A DNA stretch of 39,462 nucleotides from positions 1 through 39,462 of the forward strand of contig NZ_BOOZ01000056.1 of the NCBI RefSeq assembly GCF_016863495.1, in the 5' to 3' direction. Position 1 is the stretch's first letter. Each line of letters starts with the position of its first letter. Made by a program: the position numbers and the translations under genes. The notes under the pieces are model-generated. The model saw nothing but the letters and a program-made list of their open reading frames with translations, was not told the origin of the DNA and searched no databases. Shown here one piece after another: positions 7,848 to 15,785 of this stretch. Origin of the DNA: Micromonospora andamanensis. Lineage in GTDB: Bacteria > Actinomycetota > Actinomycetes > Mycobacteriales > Micromonosporaceae.

Positions 7848-7967
7848 TTTGCTCTGCTTCAACCCACGCACTAGCCGCTGACCAGCGGCCGAATACCTGG
7901 CGGCGGCAGACCATCACCGTGCGACGGTGACCCAGAGCGAACGATGCGTATGGTGAAGCAGAGCAAA
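7848..7967. repeat. Structured 120-bp element with terminal inverted repeats
   Basis: The ends are a perfect 14-bp inverted pair, TTTGCTCTGCTTCA at 7848-7861 and TGAAGCAGAGCAAA at 7954-7967. Inside are two further hairpins: GCCGCTG/CAGCGGC (7874-7880, 7883-7889) and TCACCGT/ACGGTGA (7914-7920, 7924-7930). No protein frame explains it. The layout suits a miniature mobile element or a structured RNA. It resembles intergenic sequence I associate with Micromonospora, but copy number cannot be tested here. Confidence 0.55.
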
Positions 7968-8044
7968 GGACGCGAGGTGGTGGGTGCCGGGCGGGGCCTG
8001 TTGTCACCCCCTGCGACGGCCGGTGGGGTACGCGTTGCCGGCGG

Positions 8045-8155
8045 TCAGCCGGCCAGCTCATGACCGAGCCGTGCACGCGCGTCGGCGATCTCCCCACGGC
8101 CGTCGACAGCCATCACGAGCTTCGCGAGATCACCGACCTCGCCGACGAAGGAGCA
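8045..8155 (-). pseudogene. Remnant of a MazG-like nucleotide pyrophosphohydrolase
   Basis: On the minus strand this stretch translates as FVGEVGDLAKLVMAVDGR, then IADARARLGHELAG and a stop. It resembles the core of actinomycete MazG-like proteins, where FVGEVGDLAKLVMA and LxHELADCLW carry metal-binding acidic residues. The N-terminal part is missing and the frame stops just before the usual D-C-L-W, so the fragment cannot be active. It lies 18 bases beyond the pdxY stop. Confidence 0.6.
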
Positions 8156-8173
8156 CCGGCGGTGCGGGTCGGG

Positions 8174-9025
8174 CTAGCGCAGCCGACGGGCGGGAAAGCG
8201 GGTGGGTGGGTCGGCGATTGCGGACTGGGCGGCCACCAGCTGGAGTTCCCGGGTGCCGGCCGCCAGGGTGGCCTCCAGCACCGCGAAGATGGAGGCGGTG
8301 GTGCGTTCCAGGGCCGCGGCGGGTGACCCGGTGGTGGACAGGTGCGCCAAGTACAGGGCGGCGGTGACGTCGCCACCACCGTTGGGGGTGATCGGCAGCA
8401 GCGGGGTGGTCACCGCCCACGCCCCGGCATCCGAGACGGCCACCACCTCCAGCGAGCCCGCCGGCAGGTCGCCGTGCAGCACGCTCGTCACCAGGACGTG
8501 CCGGGGCCCGGTGGCGCGTACCGCGTCGACGGCGGCGAGCAGGTCGTCGATCGTGTTCGTCGAACGGCCGGCGAGGAACTCCAGCTCGAACTGGTTGGGG
8601 GTGACGATGTCCGCGCGGGGCACCACCACGTCGCGCAGGTACTCCGGGATGCCGGGCCGGACGAACATGCCCCGGCCGACGTCGCCCATCACCGGGTCGC
8701 AGCAGTAGAGCGTGTCCGGGTTGGCGGTCTTGACCAGGGTCACCGCGTCGAGGATCACCGCGCCCATCGCCGGGTCTCCCTGGTAGCCGGAGAGCACCGC
8801 GTCGGCGTCGCCGAGCACGCCACGGTCGGCGATGCCGGCGATCACCTCGGCCACGTCGGCGGGAGCGAGCAGCGGGCCCCGCCACGCGCCGTACCCGGTG
8901 TGGTTGGAGAAGTGCACGGTCAGCACCGGCCAGACCTCGTGGCCGAGCCGCTGCAACGGGAACACCGCCGCCGAGTTGCCGACGTGACCGTAGGCGACCG
9001 AGGACTGGATGGACAGGATCTTCAC
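8174..9025 (-). CDS. pdxY: Pyridoxal kinase
   Basis: A protein of 283 aa of the PdxY/PdxK ribokinase-like family, which phosphorylates pyridoxal with ATP in vitamin B6 salvage. The sequence shows KILSIQSSVAYGHVGNSAAV at the N-terminus, the LTVHFSNHTGY substrate loop, YCCDPVMGD, TPNQFELEFL and the catalytic anion-hole motif with Asp (PNGGGDVTAALY). The GTG at 9025 is chosen because it places KILSIQSS at residue 2; the longer frame to 9124 has no family similarity. No clear ribosome binding site is visible. The gene stands alone, 46 bases downstream of the MerR-HEAT gene, and could be read through from it. Confidence 0.92.
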   Translation of the reverse strand: MKILSIQSSVAYGHVGNSAAVFPLQRLGHEVWPVLTVHFSNHTGYGAWRGPLLAPADVAEVIAGIADRGVLGDADAVLSGYQGDPAMGAVILDAVTLVKTANPDTLYCCDPVMGDVGRGMFVRPGIPEYLRDVVVPRADIVTPNQFELEFLAGRSTNTIDDLLAAVDAVRATGPRHVLVTSVLHGDLPAGSLEVVAVSDAGAWAVTTPLLPITPNGGGDVTAALYLAHLSTTGSPAAALERTTASIFAVLEATLAAGTRELQLVAAQSAIADPPTRFPARRLR

Positions 9026-9071
9026 CGTCTTATCATGGCGGCCGGTGCCCCTCGATGGGGAGCGGGGCCCG

Positions 9072-10076
9072 CTATAGCCCGTCGCGCAGTGTGAGGATGT
9101 ACGTCGCGGTGAGCGCGACCGCACGGTCCGCGTCCTGGGACAGTGCGGCGAGCGCGGTCGCTGCCGTGCGGCCGGGGATGTCGGCGAGCGCCTGCGTCAG
9201 CCGGCGACGTGCGGGCGGCCCGACGCTCGCCTCGGTGAGGCGTTCGACGAGTCGGGTGGCGATCTGATCCGCCAACGCGGGCTCACCGGCCAGCGCGGTC
9301 AGTGCGTCGGCCGCGTCGGCCTCGTTCGTCTCCTCGACGACCATCTCGACGAGCGTCGGGATCGCCTCGGCCACCCCGCGTGCCCCGAGCGCGACCGCCG
9401 CGTACCGGCGGACGACGAAATCAGCGTGGGCTAGGGCGTCCCGCAGCAGCGCTGTCGCATCACCGTCCGGGATCTCGGCGAGGGACTGGACGGCACGTTT
9501 GCGTACCTCGGCGTCGGCTGCGTCGAGGCCCGCCGCCAGCAGCGCCGGCGCACCGTCGACCGACTGCGCCAACGCCCAGCGGAGGGCGCCCGCGACGTTC
9601 GGATCCGCCTCGCTCAGTACCGCCTCGACAAGTGCCTCCACCGGCAACGCCGCCTCGCCGGCCGAGGAGAGGGCGGCGCGCTGCCGCCGCCCGGCGTGCT
9701 CCGATCCGAGGGCCTGGAGCAGGGCGACGATCTGGAGGACGTCCGCCCAGTCGGCGGGTTGTGCGGCACCGATCCGGCGCAGCCGGGTGAGCAGTTCCGT
9801 CTCCGTCGCGATCCGCTCCCGGGTCTGCCGGATGAGGTCGTCCACGAGCCGCGCCGGGGTGAAGCCGGGGTCGTCGAGCGCCCGGCGGACCTCCCGCAGC
9901 GACAGCCCCAACGACCGCAGGCTCTCGATGTGGAAGATCCGCCGGATATCCTCGCTTGAGTACTCCCGGTAACCGGCTCCGGTGCGCCCCGTCGGCTCCA
10001 CCAGGCCGAGCGACTCGTAGTGCCGGAGCATCCGGGCACTGACCCCCGACTGTCGGGCCACCTCACCGATCAGCAC
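9072..10076 (-). CDS. MerR family regulator fused to HEAT repeats
   Basis: A protein of 334 aa. Residues 1-70 are a MerR winged helix-turn-helix (LIGEVARQSGVSARMLRHYE, then YREYSSEDIRRIFHIESLRS), and residues about 71-110 form the coiled dimer helix. Residues about 130-330 are helical HEAT/ARM-type repeats (EVRKRAVQSLAEI, FVVRRYAAVALGARGV, EADAADALTALAGE) in place of a small ligand-binding tail. There is no Cys metal site. It is the second gene of an operon, 6 bases after a HEAT-only gene. A GTG start at 10076 is used. The HEAT part may bind the partner protein or a protein ligand; that is inference. Confidence 0.88.
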   Translation of the reverse strand: MLIGEVARQSGVSARMLRHYESLGLVEPTGRTGAGYREYSSEDIRRIFHIESLRSLGLSLREVRRALDDPGFTPARLVDDLIRQTRERIATETELLTRLRRIGAAQPADWADVLQIVALLQALGSEHAGRRQRAALSSAGEAALPVEALVEAVLSEADPNVAGALRWALAQSVDGAPALLAAGLDAADAEVRKRAVQSLAEIPDGDATALLRDALAHADFVVRRYAAVALGARGVAEAIPTLVEMVVEETNEADAADALTALAGEPALADQIATRLVERLTEASVGPPARRRLTQALADIPGRTAATALAALSQDADRAVALTATYILTLRDGL

Positions 10077-10082
10077 CGTCGG

Positions 10083-10751
10083 TCACCGCCTCCGGTCGTT
10101 GCCGCCGAGAGCCACCACGCGCTTCGCCTCCTCGATCGCCAGCTCGAAGCCGGCGTCCGGGTCGTTCAGCAGACGTTCGGTGGCGATCGCGTGCCGACGC
10201 ACCCCGGGGTCGCTGTCCCGGGCCGAGGCCCGCAGAATCGGCGTGATCACCTCACCGAGCGCGATCAGCGCCCGGCTGAGGCTCAACTGCGTCTCCCGCC
10301 CGCCGCGTCCGAGCTGGGTCGCCAGCACGTCGGCGAGGGCCGGCTCGTCACCGTCGGGTACGAGGACGATCGCCGCCCGCCAGGCGCTGCGGGCCACCTC
10401 GTCGTCGGCGTCGGTGAGCAGTGCCCGGGTGATCGCCGGCCACGCCCGCCGGTCCCCGATCTTGGACAGCGTGTGCAGCGCCTGGCTTCGTGCCTGGGCC
10501 GACCCGGAGCGCAGTTCGTCGACGAGTCTGGGCACGGTAAGCGCGGCCGGATGGCGGGTGAGGGCCCAGGTGAGCATCTCGCGCACGGAGAACTCGGGCT
10601 CGACGGCGCACCGCGCGACGAGCGTGTCGACCGCCACCGGGTCGGGGGTCGTGCCGACAGCCAGCGCCGCCCGCAACCGCACCGACGGATTGCCGCTCTC
10701 CAGCCCACGCAGAATTCGCACCGTGTCCGTGGCCGCCTTCGGCGTGTTCAT
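10083..10751 (-). CDS. HEAT repeat protein, partner of MerR-HEAT regulator
   Basis: A protein of 222 aa made almost wholly of HEAT-like helical pairs (NPSVRLRAALAVG, EFSVREMLTWALT, SAQARSQALHTLSKIGDRRA, DDEVARSAWRAAIVLV, DPGVRRHAIATERLL). ATG 10751 is chosen because GAGGAGG lies 8 bases upstream; a GTG three codons earlier would overlap that site. It has no signal peptide and no membrane segment. It is the first gene of a two-gene operon with the MerR-HEAT regulator and sits right behind a MerR-type operator, so the pair is probably autoregulated. The function is unknown. Confidence 0.87.
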   Translation of the reverse strand: MNTPKAATDTVRILRGLESGNPSVRLRAALAVGTTPDPVAVDTLVARCAVEPEFSVREMLTWALTRHPAALTVPRLVDELRSGSAQARSQALHTLSKIGDRRAWPAITRALLTDADDEVARSAWRAAIVLVPDGDEPALADVLATQLGRGGRETQLSLSRALIALGEVITPILRASARDSDPGVRRHAIATERLLNDPDAGFELAIEEAKRVVALGGNDRRR

Positions 10752-10777
10752 CCGGACCACCTCCTCGGCACAGTGAA

Positions 10778-10800
10778 GACCTTGTCACTCTGTCAAGGTC
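10778..10800 (-). promoter_or_regulatory. MerR-type operator and promoter of the HEAT/MerR operon
   Basis: On the minus strand GACCTTG and CAAGGTC form a 7-bp inverted repeat with a 9-base spacer, and a consensus -35 box TTGACA is embedded in it. MerR-family regulators bind such dyads between -35 and -10. It lies 27 bases upstream of the HEAT gene start, which fits autoregulation by the MerR-HEAT protein. Confidence 0.7.
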
Positions 10801-10801
10801 A

Positions 10802-10839
10802 AGCCGTGGGTGCCGGCAGATTTCCGGGCACCCACGGCT
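10802..10839 (-). terminator. Terminator of the carboxypeptidase gene
   Basis: AGCCGTGGGTGCC at 10802-10814 pairs perfectly with GGCACCCACGGCT at 10827-10839 (13 bp, 12-base loop). It lies 15 bases beyond the carboxypeptidase stop and insulates the HEAT/MerR promoter next to it. Confidence 0.8.
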
Positions 10840-10854
10840 CGCCGAGGCGTCCGG

Positions 10855-13302
10855 TCAGCCCTTGGGCGCCTTGACCTTCTGCTTGTTGTGGTTGTTGCCC
10901 CGACCGTCGGGCTTGTAGTTCTTCTCCACGTTGCCGGCCGCGTCCACGGAGAACCAGTGCACAGTCGTGCCGACGGGGATGGTCAGCGTCTCGCCGCCCT
11001 CGCGGATGCCGGCCGAGCCGTAGAGCGTGGAGTCGTAGGTGGGTCGGCTCCGGTCGAGGGTGTAGAAGACCGCCGCCGGTTCGCTCGTGGAGAAGGTCAC
11101 GTCCACCATGCCGGGGGTGGCGCTGACCCGCACCGACAGCGAACTTGTCGGCCGCTTCCGGTCCGTGTCGAAGTCCCGGGCCACCCGCAGCATCTCCACC
11201 AGACCGTTGGAGAACTCCATCGTCTCGGCGTGCGCCTCCTGCCAGGCCGGCTGGAACGAGGTGCCGACCTCGAAGTTCCAGGCGTAGATGCCGTACTTGT
11301 ACCAGAGCATGTCACCGGAGTTGCCGGCCGCCGAGTACAGCACGTCGGCGATCGGTCCGGTCCGGGCCGGAGTGACGGCGAGGTTGCGGTGCCGCTTGAT
11401 GGCGGTCAGGATCCGTGACGACGCGCCCCAGAACAGTGACTCCTCGGCCAGCGTCGGTCGGGGTGCGGAGATCCGGCCGGGGGTGGCGTAGGAGCCCGGC
11501 GACCACATGAAGTAGTTGCCGGATGAGTGCAGGTTCATCGAGAACGTGACGTTCGGCCGGGCCGCCAGCCAGTCGACGTTGCGGTTCTCCGGCTCCGACA
11601 GCTCGCTGGGCCCGGCGTAGGTGCCGCTCGTGCAACTGGTGGAGGCACCCGAGTAGCCGTCGAAGAGGCTGTACTCGGTGTAGTTGCGGTTGTTGTCCAC
11701 GCCCCACGAGTTGCGGCCGAGGAAGTCCGCCGACCCGTCCTGCGGGCAGTGGTTCGTCATGTTCTTGCGCTGCGAGTTGAAGTCGTAGAACGAGTAGTGC
11801 CCGCCGTCCGGGTTGATTGACGGGGCGATCCAGATGTCAAGGTTGTCGACCAGCTCGCGGGTCTTCCGGTCGTGCGCGTAGTTGCGCAGCAACCGCTCGG
11901 CGGTCTCGATTGTGACAAGTGGCGGCACCCACTCCCGGGCGTGTTCCTGCGCGTACGCCAGCACGCCGAGCCGGGAGCCGTCGCGGTGCTTGCCGATGCG
12001 GATGGCATACACCGGGTGCGGGTCGCGGGAGACCGCCGCCGGTGCGGCGAGGCCGTCGGAGAGTGCGGTCCGCGCGGCGGGCCCGACCACGCCGGTGCCC
12101 GGGCTGCCCCGATAGGTGTACGCGGTCAGCAGCGTCCCCGCCCGCGCGTTGAGCGCGGCGACGACCTGCTCGGCGGTGCTGGTGACGGTGCCGCTGCCGT
12201 CGGTGGCGAGGTCGACGCGGACCTGGGTGCCGGTGACCGTGACCGCCAGGGGTGCGTCGGCGACGCCGGGGTCGGCGAGTTCGACTGTGACGTCGTTGCC
12301 GCCCTGGTGGCCCCAGGCCAGCGAGTCGACAGCCACCCGGCTGTCGGTGGCGGTGCCGAGCACGGCCTGCGCCTTGCGCCGGTAGCCGTTGGTCCGGTAC
12401 GGCAGCTCGACGATCTCCGAGATCTTCGGGTACTGCGCGGCCAGGGCCTTGATCCGGTCGTACAGCTCGGTGGGGGTCAGGTAGCTGGCCACGAAGTCCT
12501 TCATGTAGCCCGGCCCCTCGGGGTCCTTCGGCGGGATGGGCAGCCACTCGTTGACCTTGGCCACCGCCACGTCACCGCTCGGGCTGGTGATCCGCACGTA
12601 CGCGGGACGGCTGGTCACCTGCGCCGCGCCCCGGTGGTAGAGGTAGGCGCCGGCGTCGACGAAACGGGAGATCGTCTGGCTGCCGCCGGAGCCGATCTCG
12701 GTGCCCGGCCCACTGTCCCGCTCGACTGTCAACGGGCTGGCGTCGGTCTGGCCCTGCGCCCACTTGGCTTCGACCGAGAGCACCTGCGTATCGCCGGAGG
12801 TGTAGTAGTCCGCCCGGATGATTCTGACGTCGGAGACGGTGGACCGGGCGGAGAAGTCGGCGGCGGCGGCGTACTCCTGGTTCTCGGCCAGGTGGGCGGC
12901 GATGGTGGCCTCCCGCTCGGCCACCCGCTGTGCCGCGTCCTCCGCCGTGTGCAGGACCTTGCCGAAGGTGAATCCGGCCCGGGTCAGGGTGGCGACCTCG
13001 TTGCCGGTCACCACGGCGTGCACGACGATGCCGTCCCCGGTATGGGTGATGTGGTGATCGAGGTCGACACCAGTGGCCACGAGCGCGTCGAGTTCGGCGC
13101 TGTCGGCGAGGATCACCTCGACCACGTCGGCCCGCTCGTCGGCGAGCCGGCCGAGGTCGGCGGGCGCGGCTACCGGCGCGGCGGCCTGCGGCACGATCGC
13201 CGCAGCCGGATTGACGAGCAGCAACACGGCCGCCGAGGCGGCCAGGACGGTGGCGGCGGGCAGCTGGGGTCGCCAGCGCAAGCCCGAACGGACTGTGGAC
13301 AT
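10855..13302 (-). CDS. Secreted M14 zinc carboxypeptidase
   Basis: A protein of 815 aa from ATG 13302, with AGAGGGG upstream. The N-terminal signal peptide runs to about residue 35 (hydrophobic core, then NPAAA). After a propeptide-like region, the M14 metallocarboxypeptidase domain covers about 310-720: zinc ligands His454 and Glu457 in HAREW, NPDGGHYSF, SWGVDNNRNY for substrate binding, His592 in SMNLHSSGNY, and the catalytic Glu678 in WNFEVGTSF. The last 90 residues form a chitobiase-C-like beta domain (FYTLDRSRPTYDST). It should remove C-terminal amino acids from extracellular peptides. It is longer than simple pancreatic-type enzymes because of the propeptide and an inserted beta region near 350-430. 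It has its own terminator. Confidence 0.92.
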   Translation of the reverse strand: MSTVRSGLRWRPQLPAATVLAASAAVLLLVNPAAAIVPQAAAPVAAPADLGRLADERADVVEVILADSAELDALVATGVDLDHHITHTGDGIVVHAVVTGNEVATLTRAGFTFGKVLHTAEDAAQRVAEREATIAAHLAENQEYAAAADFSARSTVSDVRIIRADYYTSGDTQVLSVEAKWAQGQTDASPLTVERDSGPGTEIGSGGSQTISRFVDAGAYLYHRGAAQVTSRPAYVRITSPSGDVAVAKVNEWLPIPPKDPEGPGYMKDFVASYLTPTELYDRIKALAAQYPKISEIVELPYRTNGYRRKAQAVLGTATDSRVAVDSLAWGHQGGNDVTVELADPGVADAPLAVTVTGTQVRVDLATDGSGTVTSTAEQVVAALNARAGTLLTAYTYRGSPGTGVVGPAARTALSDGLAAPAAVSRDPHPVYAIRIGKHRDGSRLGVLAYAQEHAREWVPPLVTIETAERLLRNYAHDRKTRELVDNLDIWIAPSINPDGGHYSFYDFNSQRKNMTNHCPQDGSADFLGRNSWGVDNNRNYTEYSLFDGYSGASTSCTSGTYAGPSELSEPENRNVDWLAARPNVTFSMNLHSSGNYFMWSPGSYATPGRISAPRPTLAEESLFWGASSRILTAIKRHRNLAVTPARTGPIADVLYSAAGNSGDMLWYKYGIYAWNFEVGTSFQPAWQEAHAETMEFSNGLVEMLRVARDFDTDRKRPTSSLSVRVSATPGMVDVTFSTSEPAAVFYTLDRSRPTYDSTLYGSAGIREGGETLTIPVGTTVHWFSVDAAGNVEKNYKPDGRGNNHNKQKVKAPKG

Positions 13303-13630
13303 GAGGCGGTCGCCCCTCTTCTCGGCGCGCGGCGCGGGTGCAGCGGTTTCAGCGCGGGTTCGCCGGGCTGCCAGCCTGCGGGGACAGCCAAGGCGACGCG
13401 CTCGGCGGTCGACGCTGCCCGCATCGCCGATCACACAGCGTCACGCATCCGGATCGTTGGGGTGATCGAGTTGCCGACATCCTTCGCCCGCAGATAGGGG
13501 TCTGTCAATCATCGGCGGCCCCGGCCCCGGTGACCGCGCCCACCTCTCCCGACGGTCCCGGATCTGGCGTTTGGCCTGCGTGCAGACTGGAGATCAAGAG
13601 CGTGAGGCTCGACTACGAGGGGGATCACGC
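13303..13630. other. Divergent promoter region
   Basis: These 328 bases separate the leftward carboxypeptidase from the rightward small protein. I see no gene or strong hairpin. A GAGGGGG ribosome binding site for the small protein is at about 13616-13622. Promoters for both genes must lie here, but none can be assigned with confidence. Confidence 0.4.
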
Positions 13631-13957
13631 ATGTCCGAGAACGCCATCGATCGGCACAGTCATACGGCCGATCGTCCCGCTGACGTCACCGACCCGCTGC
13701 TGTGGCGGCTCGCCCTGGACGTCGCCGACGCGCACGCACCGGGCGAGGACGGTGGCTGCACCCATCTGCTGTGCGCCGGGCAGAACTGGCCCTGTGAACC
13801 GTGGCAGCAGGCCCAGCGGGCGTTGAACCTCGCCCAGGGCGGCAACGCCGACGAGACAACGGCCCCGGCCGCGGACCGGCACGACACGTGGGCGGCACCG
13901 AGCGCCCAACCGAACTGGTCGACGGACAGCTCCCGCCGCCAGTCCGCAGCCGCCTGA
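13631..13957 (+). CDS. Small Cys-containing hypothetical protein
   Basis: A protein of 108 aa from the ATG at 13631, behind GAGGGGGATCACGC. The middle holds LLWRLALDVADAHAP followed by CTHLLCAGQNWPCEPW, a conserved-looking three-Cys cluster. Such short acidic actinomycete proteins with a C-x4-C-x6-C core are common and uncharacterised; the cysteines could bind a metal. The C-terminal third is low in complexity and probably disordered. It has no signal peptide. It lies 41 bases before the helix-turn-helix regulator, which has its own promoter. Confidence 0.65.
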   Translation: MSENAIDRHSHTADRPADVTDPLLWRLALDVADAHAPGEDGGCTHLLCAGQNWPCEPWQQAQRALNLAQGGNADETTAPAADRHDTWAAPSAQPNWSTDSSRRQSAAA

Positions 13958-13978
13958 GCGAGCCGGCCCGGCGAGGGC

Positions 13979-13997
13979 TGTCAATGTAACGTTGACG
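13979..13997 (+). promoter_or_regulatory. Operator copy 1 and leaderless promoter of the HTH gene
   Basis: TGTCAATGTAACGTTGACG is an inverted repeat of TGTCAA and TTGAC(G) with a 7-base spacer. It ends one base before the GTG start. TAACGT at 13987-13992 would be a good -10 box for a leaderless message starting at or near the GTG. The same dyad recurs at 14462. Confidence 0.75.
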
Positions 13998-13998
13998 C

Positions 13999-14478
13999 GT
14001 GCTCGACCCGCTCGTTCGACTCGCCGGTATTCCGGCCACCCGGGACCAACTCGACGACACCGAACTCGATCTCATCGACCGGGCCCGGCAGGCCGGCGCG
14101 ACCTGGACCCAGGTCGGTGAGGCCCTCGGGCTGGGTAGCCGGCAGGCCGCCGAGCAGCGCCGCCAGCGCCTGGCCGCCGCACGTACCGCCCGCCGCGCGA
14201 GGTCCGACCGGCACTGGCCGGCGGAGGTGGCCGCGCTGCGGGGGCTTCTCATCGACCTGCGCCGCTGGATCGACGCCGACCGTCGCTGGGATACCCGTTT
14301 TCCCCGGGCCGCGCTGACCCGCCGCACCACTGTGCTCGCTCTCGAGGCCGAACCGGGCGGCCTGTACGACCTGGCCGCCCGGATCCGCGCCGACCTGCCG
14401 GTCGCCGATCCCGGACTGCCCGTCCCGGTACGCGCGATCGCTCGCGACCTCGCCGAAGCGCTGTCAACACCAGGTTGA
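13999..14478 (+). CDS. Helix-turn-helix DNA-binding protein
   Basis: A protein of 159 aa. Residues about 20-60 form a helix-turn-helix (LIDRARQAGATWTQVGEALG, then SRQAAEQRRQRL) of the kind annotated as sigma-70 region-4-like or HTH in actinomycetes, and the rest is helical and Arg-rich. It starts at GTG 13999 with no Shine-Dalgarno site, so it is probably leaderless. An operator-like dyad touches its start codon, and a second, better copy overlaps its stop codon just before the MFS gene. I infer that it represses both itself and the exporter. Confidence 0.8.
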   Translation: MLDPLVRLAGIPATRDQLDDTELDLIDRARQAGATWTQVGEALGLGSRQAAEQRRQRLAAARTARRARSDRHWPAEVAALRGLLIDLRRWIDADRRWDTRFPRAALTRRTTVLALEAEPGGLYDLAARIRADLPVADPGLPVPVRAIARDLAEALSTPG

Positions 14479-14480
14479 CA
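14462..14480 (+). promoter_or_regulatory. Operator copy 2 upstream of the MFS exporter
   Basis: TGTCAACACCAGGTTGACA is a perfect 6-bp inverted repeat with a 7-base spacer, the same arms and spacing as the copy at 13979. The right arm is a consensus -35 TTGACA. The site overlaps the HTH stop codon and lies 76 bases before the MFS start, so a repressor bound here would block the exporter promoter. Confidence 0.8.
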
Positions 14481-14555
14481 TCGGTCTCCGACTATTGCCT
14501 GGACACGACTCAAGGCGTGACGCTGTGAGCCACTCTGACTCGATACGGAGGGCTC

Positions 14556-15773
14556 GTGCGGCGCAACGCGATCCTGTTCGTGGCGGTGTCCCTGTTGTCC
14601 GGCCTCGGCGGCAGCGCCATGGCCCTGGTCGCCGGCATCTGGATCCTCGACCTCACCGGCTCCCCCGGCCTGGCCGCGCTCGCCGGTCTCTGCGGCTACG
14701 CACCCACCCTCGCCGGACCGTGGCTCGGCATTGTGGTCGACCGGCTGCCCCGACGCCCTGTCGTCGTCGTGGCCAACCTGACCGTCGCCGCCACCCTGCC
14801 CAGCCTGCTCGCGGTCCGTGGCCCCGACCAGGTGTGGCTGCTGTTCTGCGTGGCCACTGTCTACGGCATCGCGTACGTCATCGTCGACGCCGGTGAGAGT
14901 GCCCTGTTGCCGGCCGCACTGTCGCCGGTGGACCTGGCCCGGGTCAACGGGTGGCGCTCCAGCGCCCAGGAAGGGGTGAAGCTTGTCGCTCCGCTGGCCG
15001 GTGCCGGACTCTACGCCTGGCAGGGGGGACACCTCGTCGCTCTGCTCGCCGCCCTGTTACCGGCGCTCGCCGCGGCCGGCTACACGGCGCTGCGCCTGAC
15101 CCGTCCGCCAACCACTGTGGCGTCCCACGATCGGGGAGTTCGCGCCGGACTCACCGTCCTGGTCGGCTCGGCGTCCATCCGACGTCCGGTGATGCTGGCC
15201 GGGGTCGCCATCGGCATGTCCGGCTTCACCACCGCCGCCGGCTACGCGGTCGTCACCGACACGCTCGGCCGCCCGGCGACGTTCCTGGGCGTCCTGCTCA
15301 GCGCCCAGGGCGCCGGCTCGGTCGCCGGTGGACTCGTCGTCGGCCGGATGATCGCCCGGTTCGGTCCCACGGCCGTGGGACTGACCGGCGCCGGACTCTT
15401 CGCGGTCAGTTGCCTGATCCGGTGCCTGCCCTGGTGGCCGGGGGTGGTCACCGCGTCGGTGCTGGCCGGACTCGGGCTGCCGTGGGCGCTCGTCGCGGCC
15501 GTCACCGCCGTCCAGACACACAGCCCCGACGCGCTGCTCGGCCGGGTCGCCGCGACCGCTAACACGCTCATGTTCGGGCCGATCGCGGCGACGACTCCGC
15601 TCGGCTCCGCCGCCGTGCTGCTCGGCCCCCGGCCACCGCTCGTCCTGGCCGCCGCCGTCTGCCTCACCGCCTGCGCGCTGACCTGGCGACGTCGACGCGA
15701 CCGTTCACCCGCCGCGCCCCTCCCCCGGGTCGTCCGGTCGTCCGGGGATGACGTCGCGAGCCGAAACGCCTGA
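14556..15773 (+). CDS. MFS transporter (EntS/MFS_3-like)
   Basis: A protein of 405 aa with about 12 membrane helices. MFS features include GLGGSAMALVAGIWILDLTG in helix 1, the loop between helices 2 and 3 (GIVVDRLPRRPVVVVANLT), and the domain-2 counterpart (LSAQGAGSVAGGLVVGRMI). It resembles the enterobactin-exporter-like MFS_3 branch, so it is probably a drug or metabolite exporter; the substrate is unknown. GTG 14556 follows GGAGGG. It is controlled, I infer, by the HTH protein encoded upstream through the TGTCAA-N7-TTGACA sites. It converges with the oxidoreductase gene, 12 bases away. Confidence 0.88.
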   Translation: MRRNAILFVAVSLLSGLGGSAMALVAGIWILDLTGSPGLAALAGLCGYAPTLAGPWLGIVVDRLPRRPVVVVANLTVAATLPSLLAVRGPDQVWLLFCVATVYGIAYVIVDAGESALLPAALSPVDLARVNGWRSSAQEGVKLVAPLAGAGLYAWQGGHLVALLAALLPALAAAGYTALRLTRPPTTVASHDRGVRAGLTVLVGSASIRRPVMLAGVAIGMSGFTTAAGYAVVTDTLGRPATFLGVLLSAQGAGSVAGGLVVGRMIARFGPTAVGLTGAGLFAVSCLIRCLPWWPGVVTASVLAGLGLPWALVAAVTAVQTHSPDALLGRVAATANTLMFGPIAATTPLGSAAVLLGPRPPLVLAAAVCLTACALTWRRRRDRSPAAPLPRVVRSSGDDVASRNA

Positions 15774-15785
15774 CGACGTCGATGG

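Noticed and set aside
11872..13497. Rightward frame of 541 codons across the carboxypeptidase
   Set aside because: It is the antisense shadow of a clear M14 enzyme with all catalytic residues; its own product is Gly/Val/Arg-biased without motifs.
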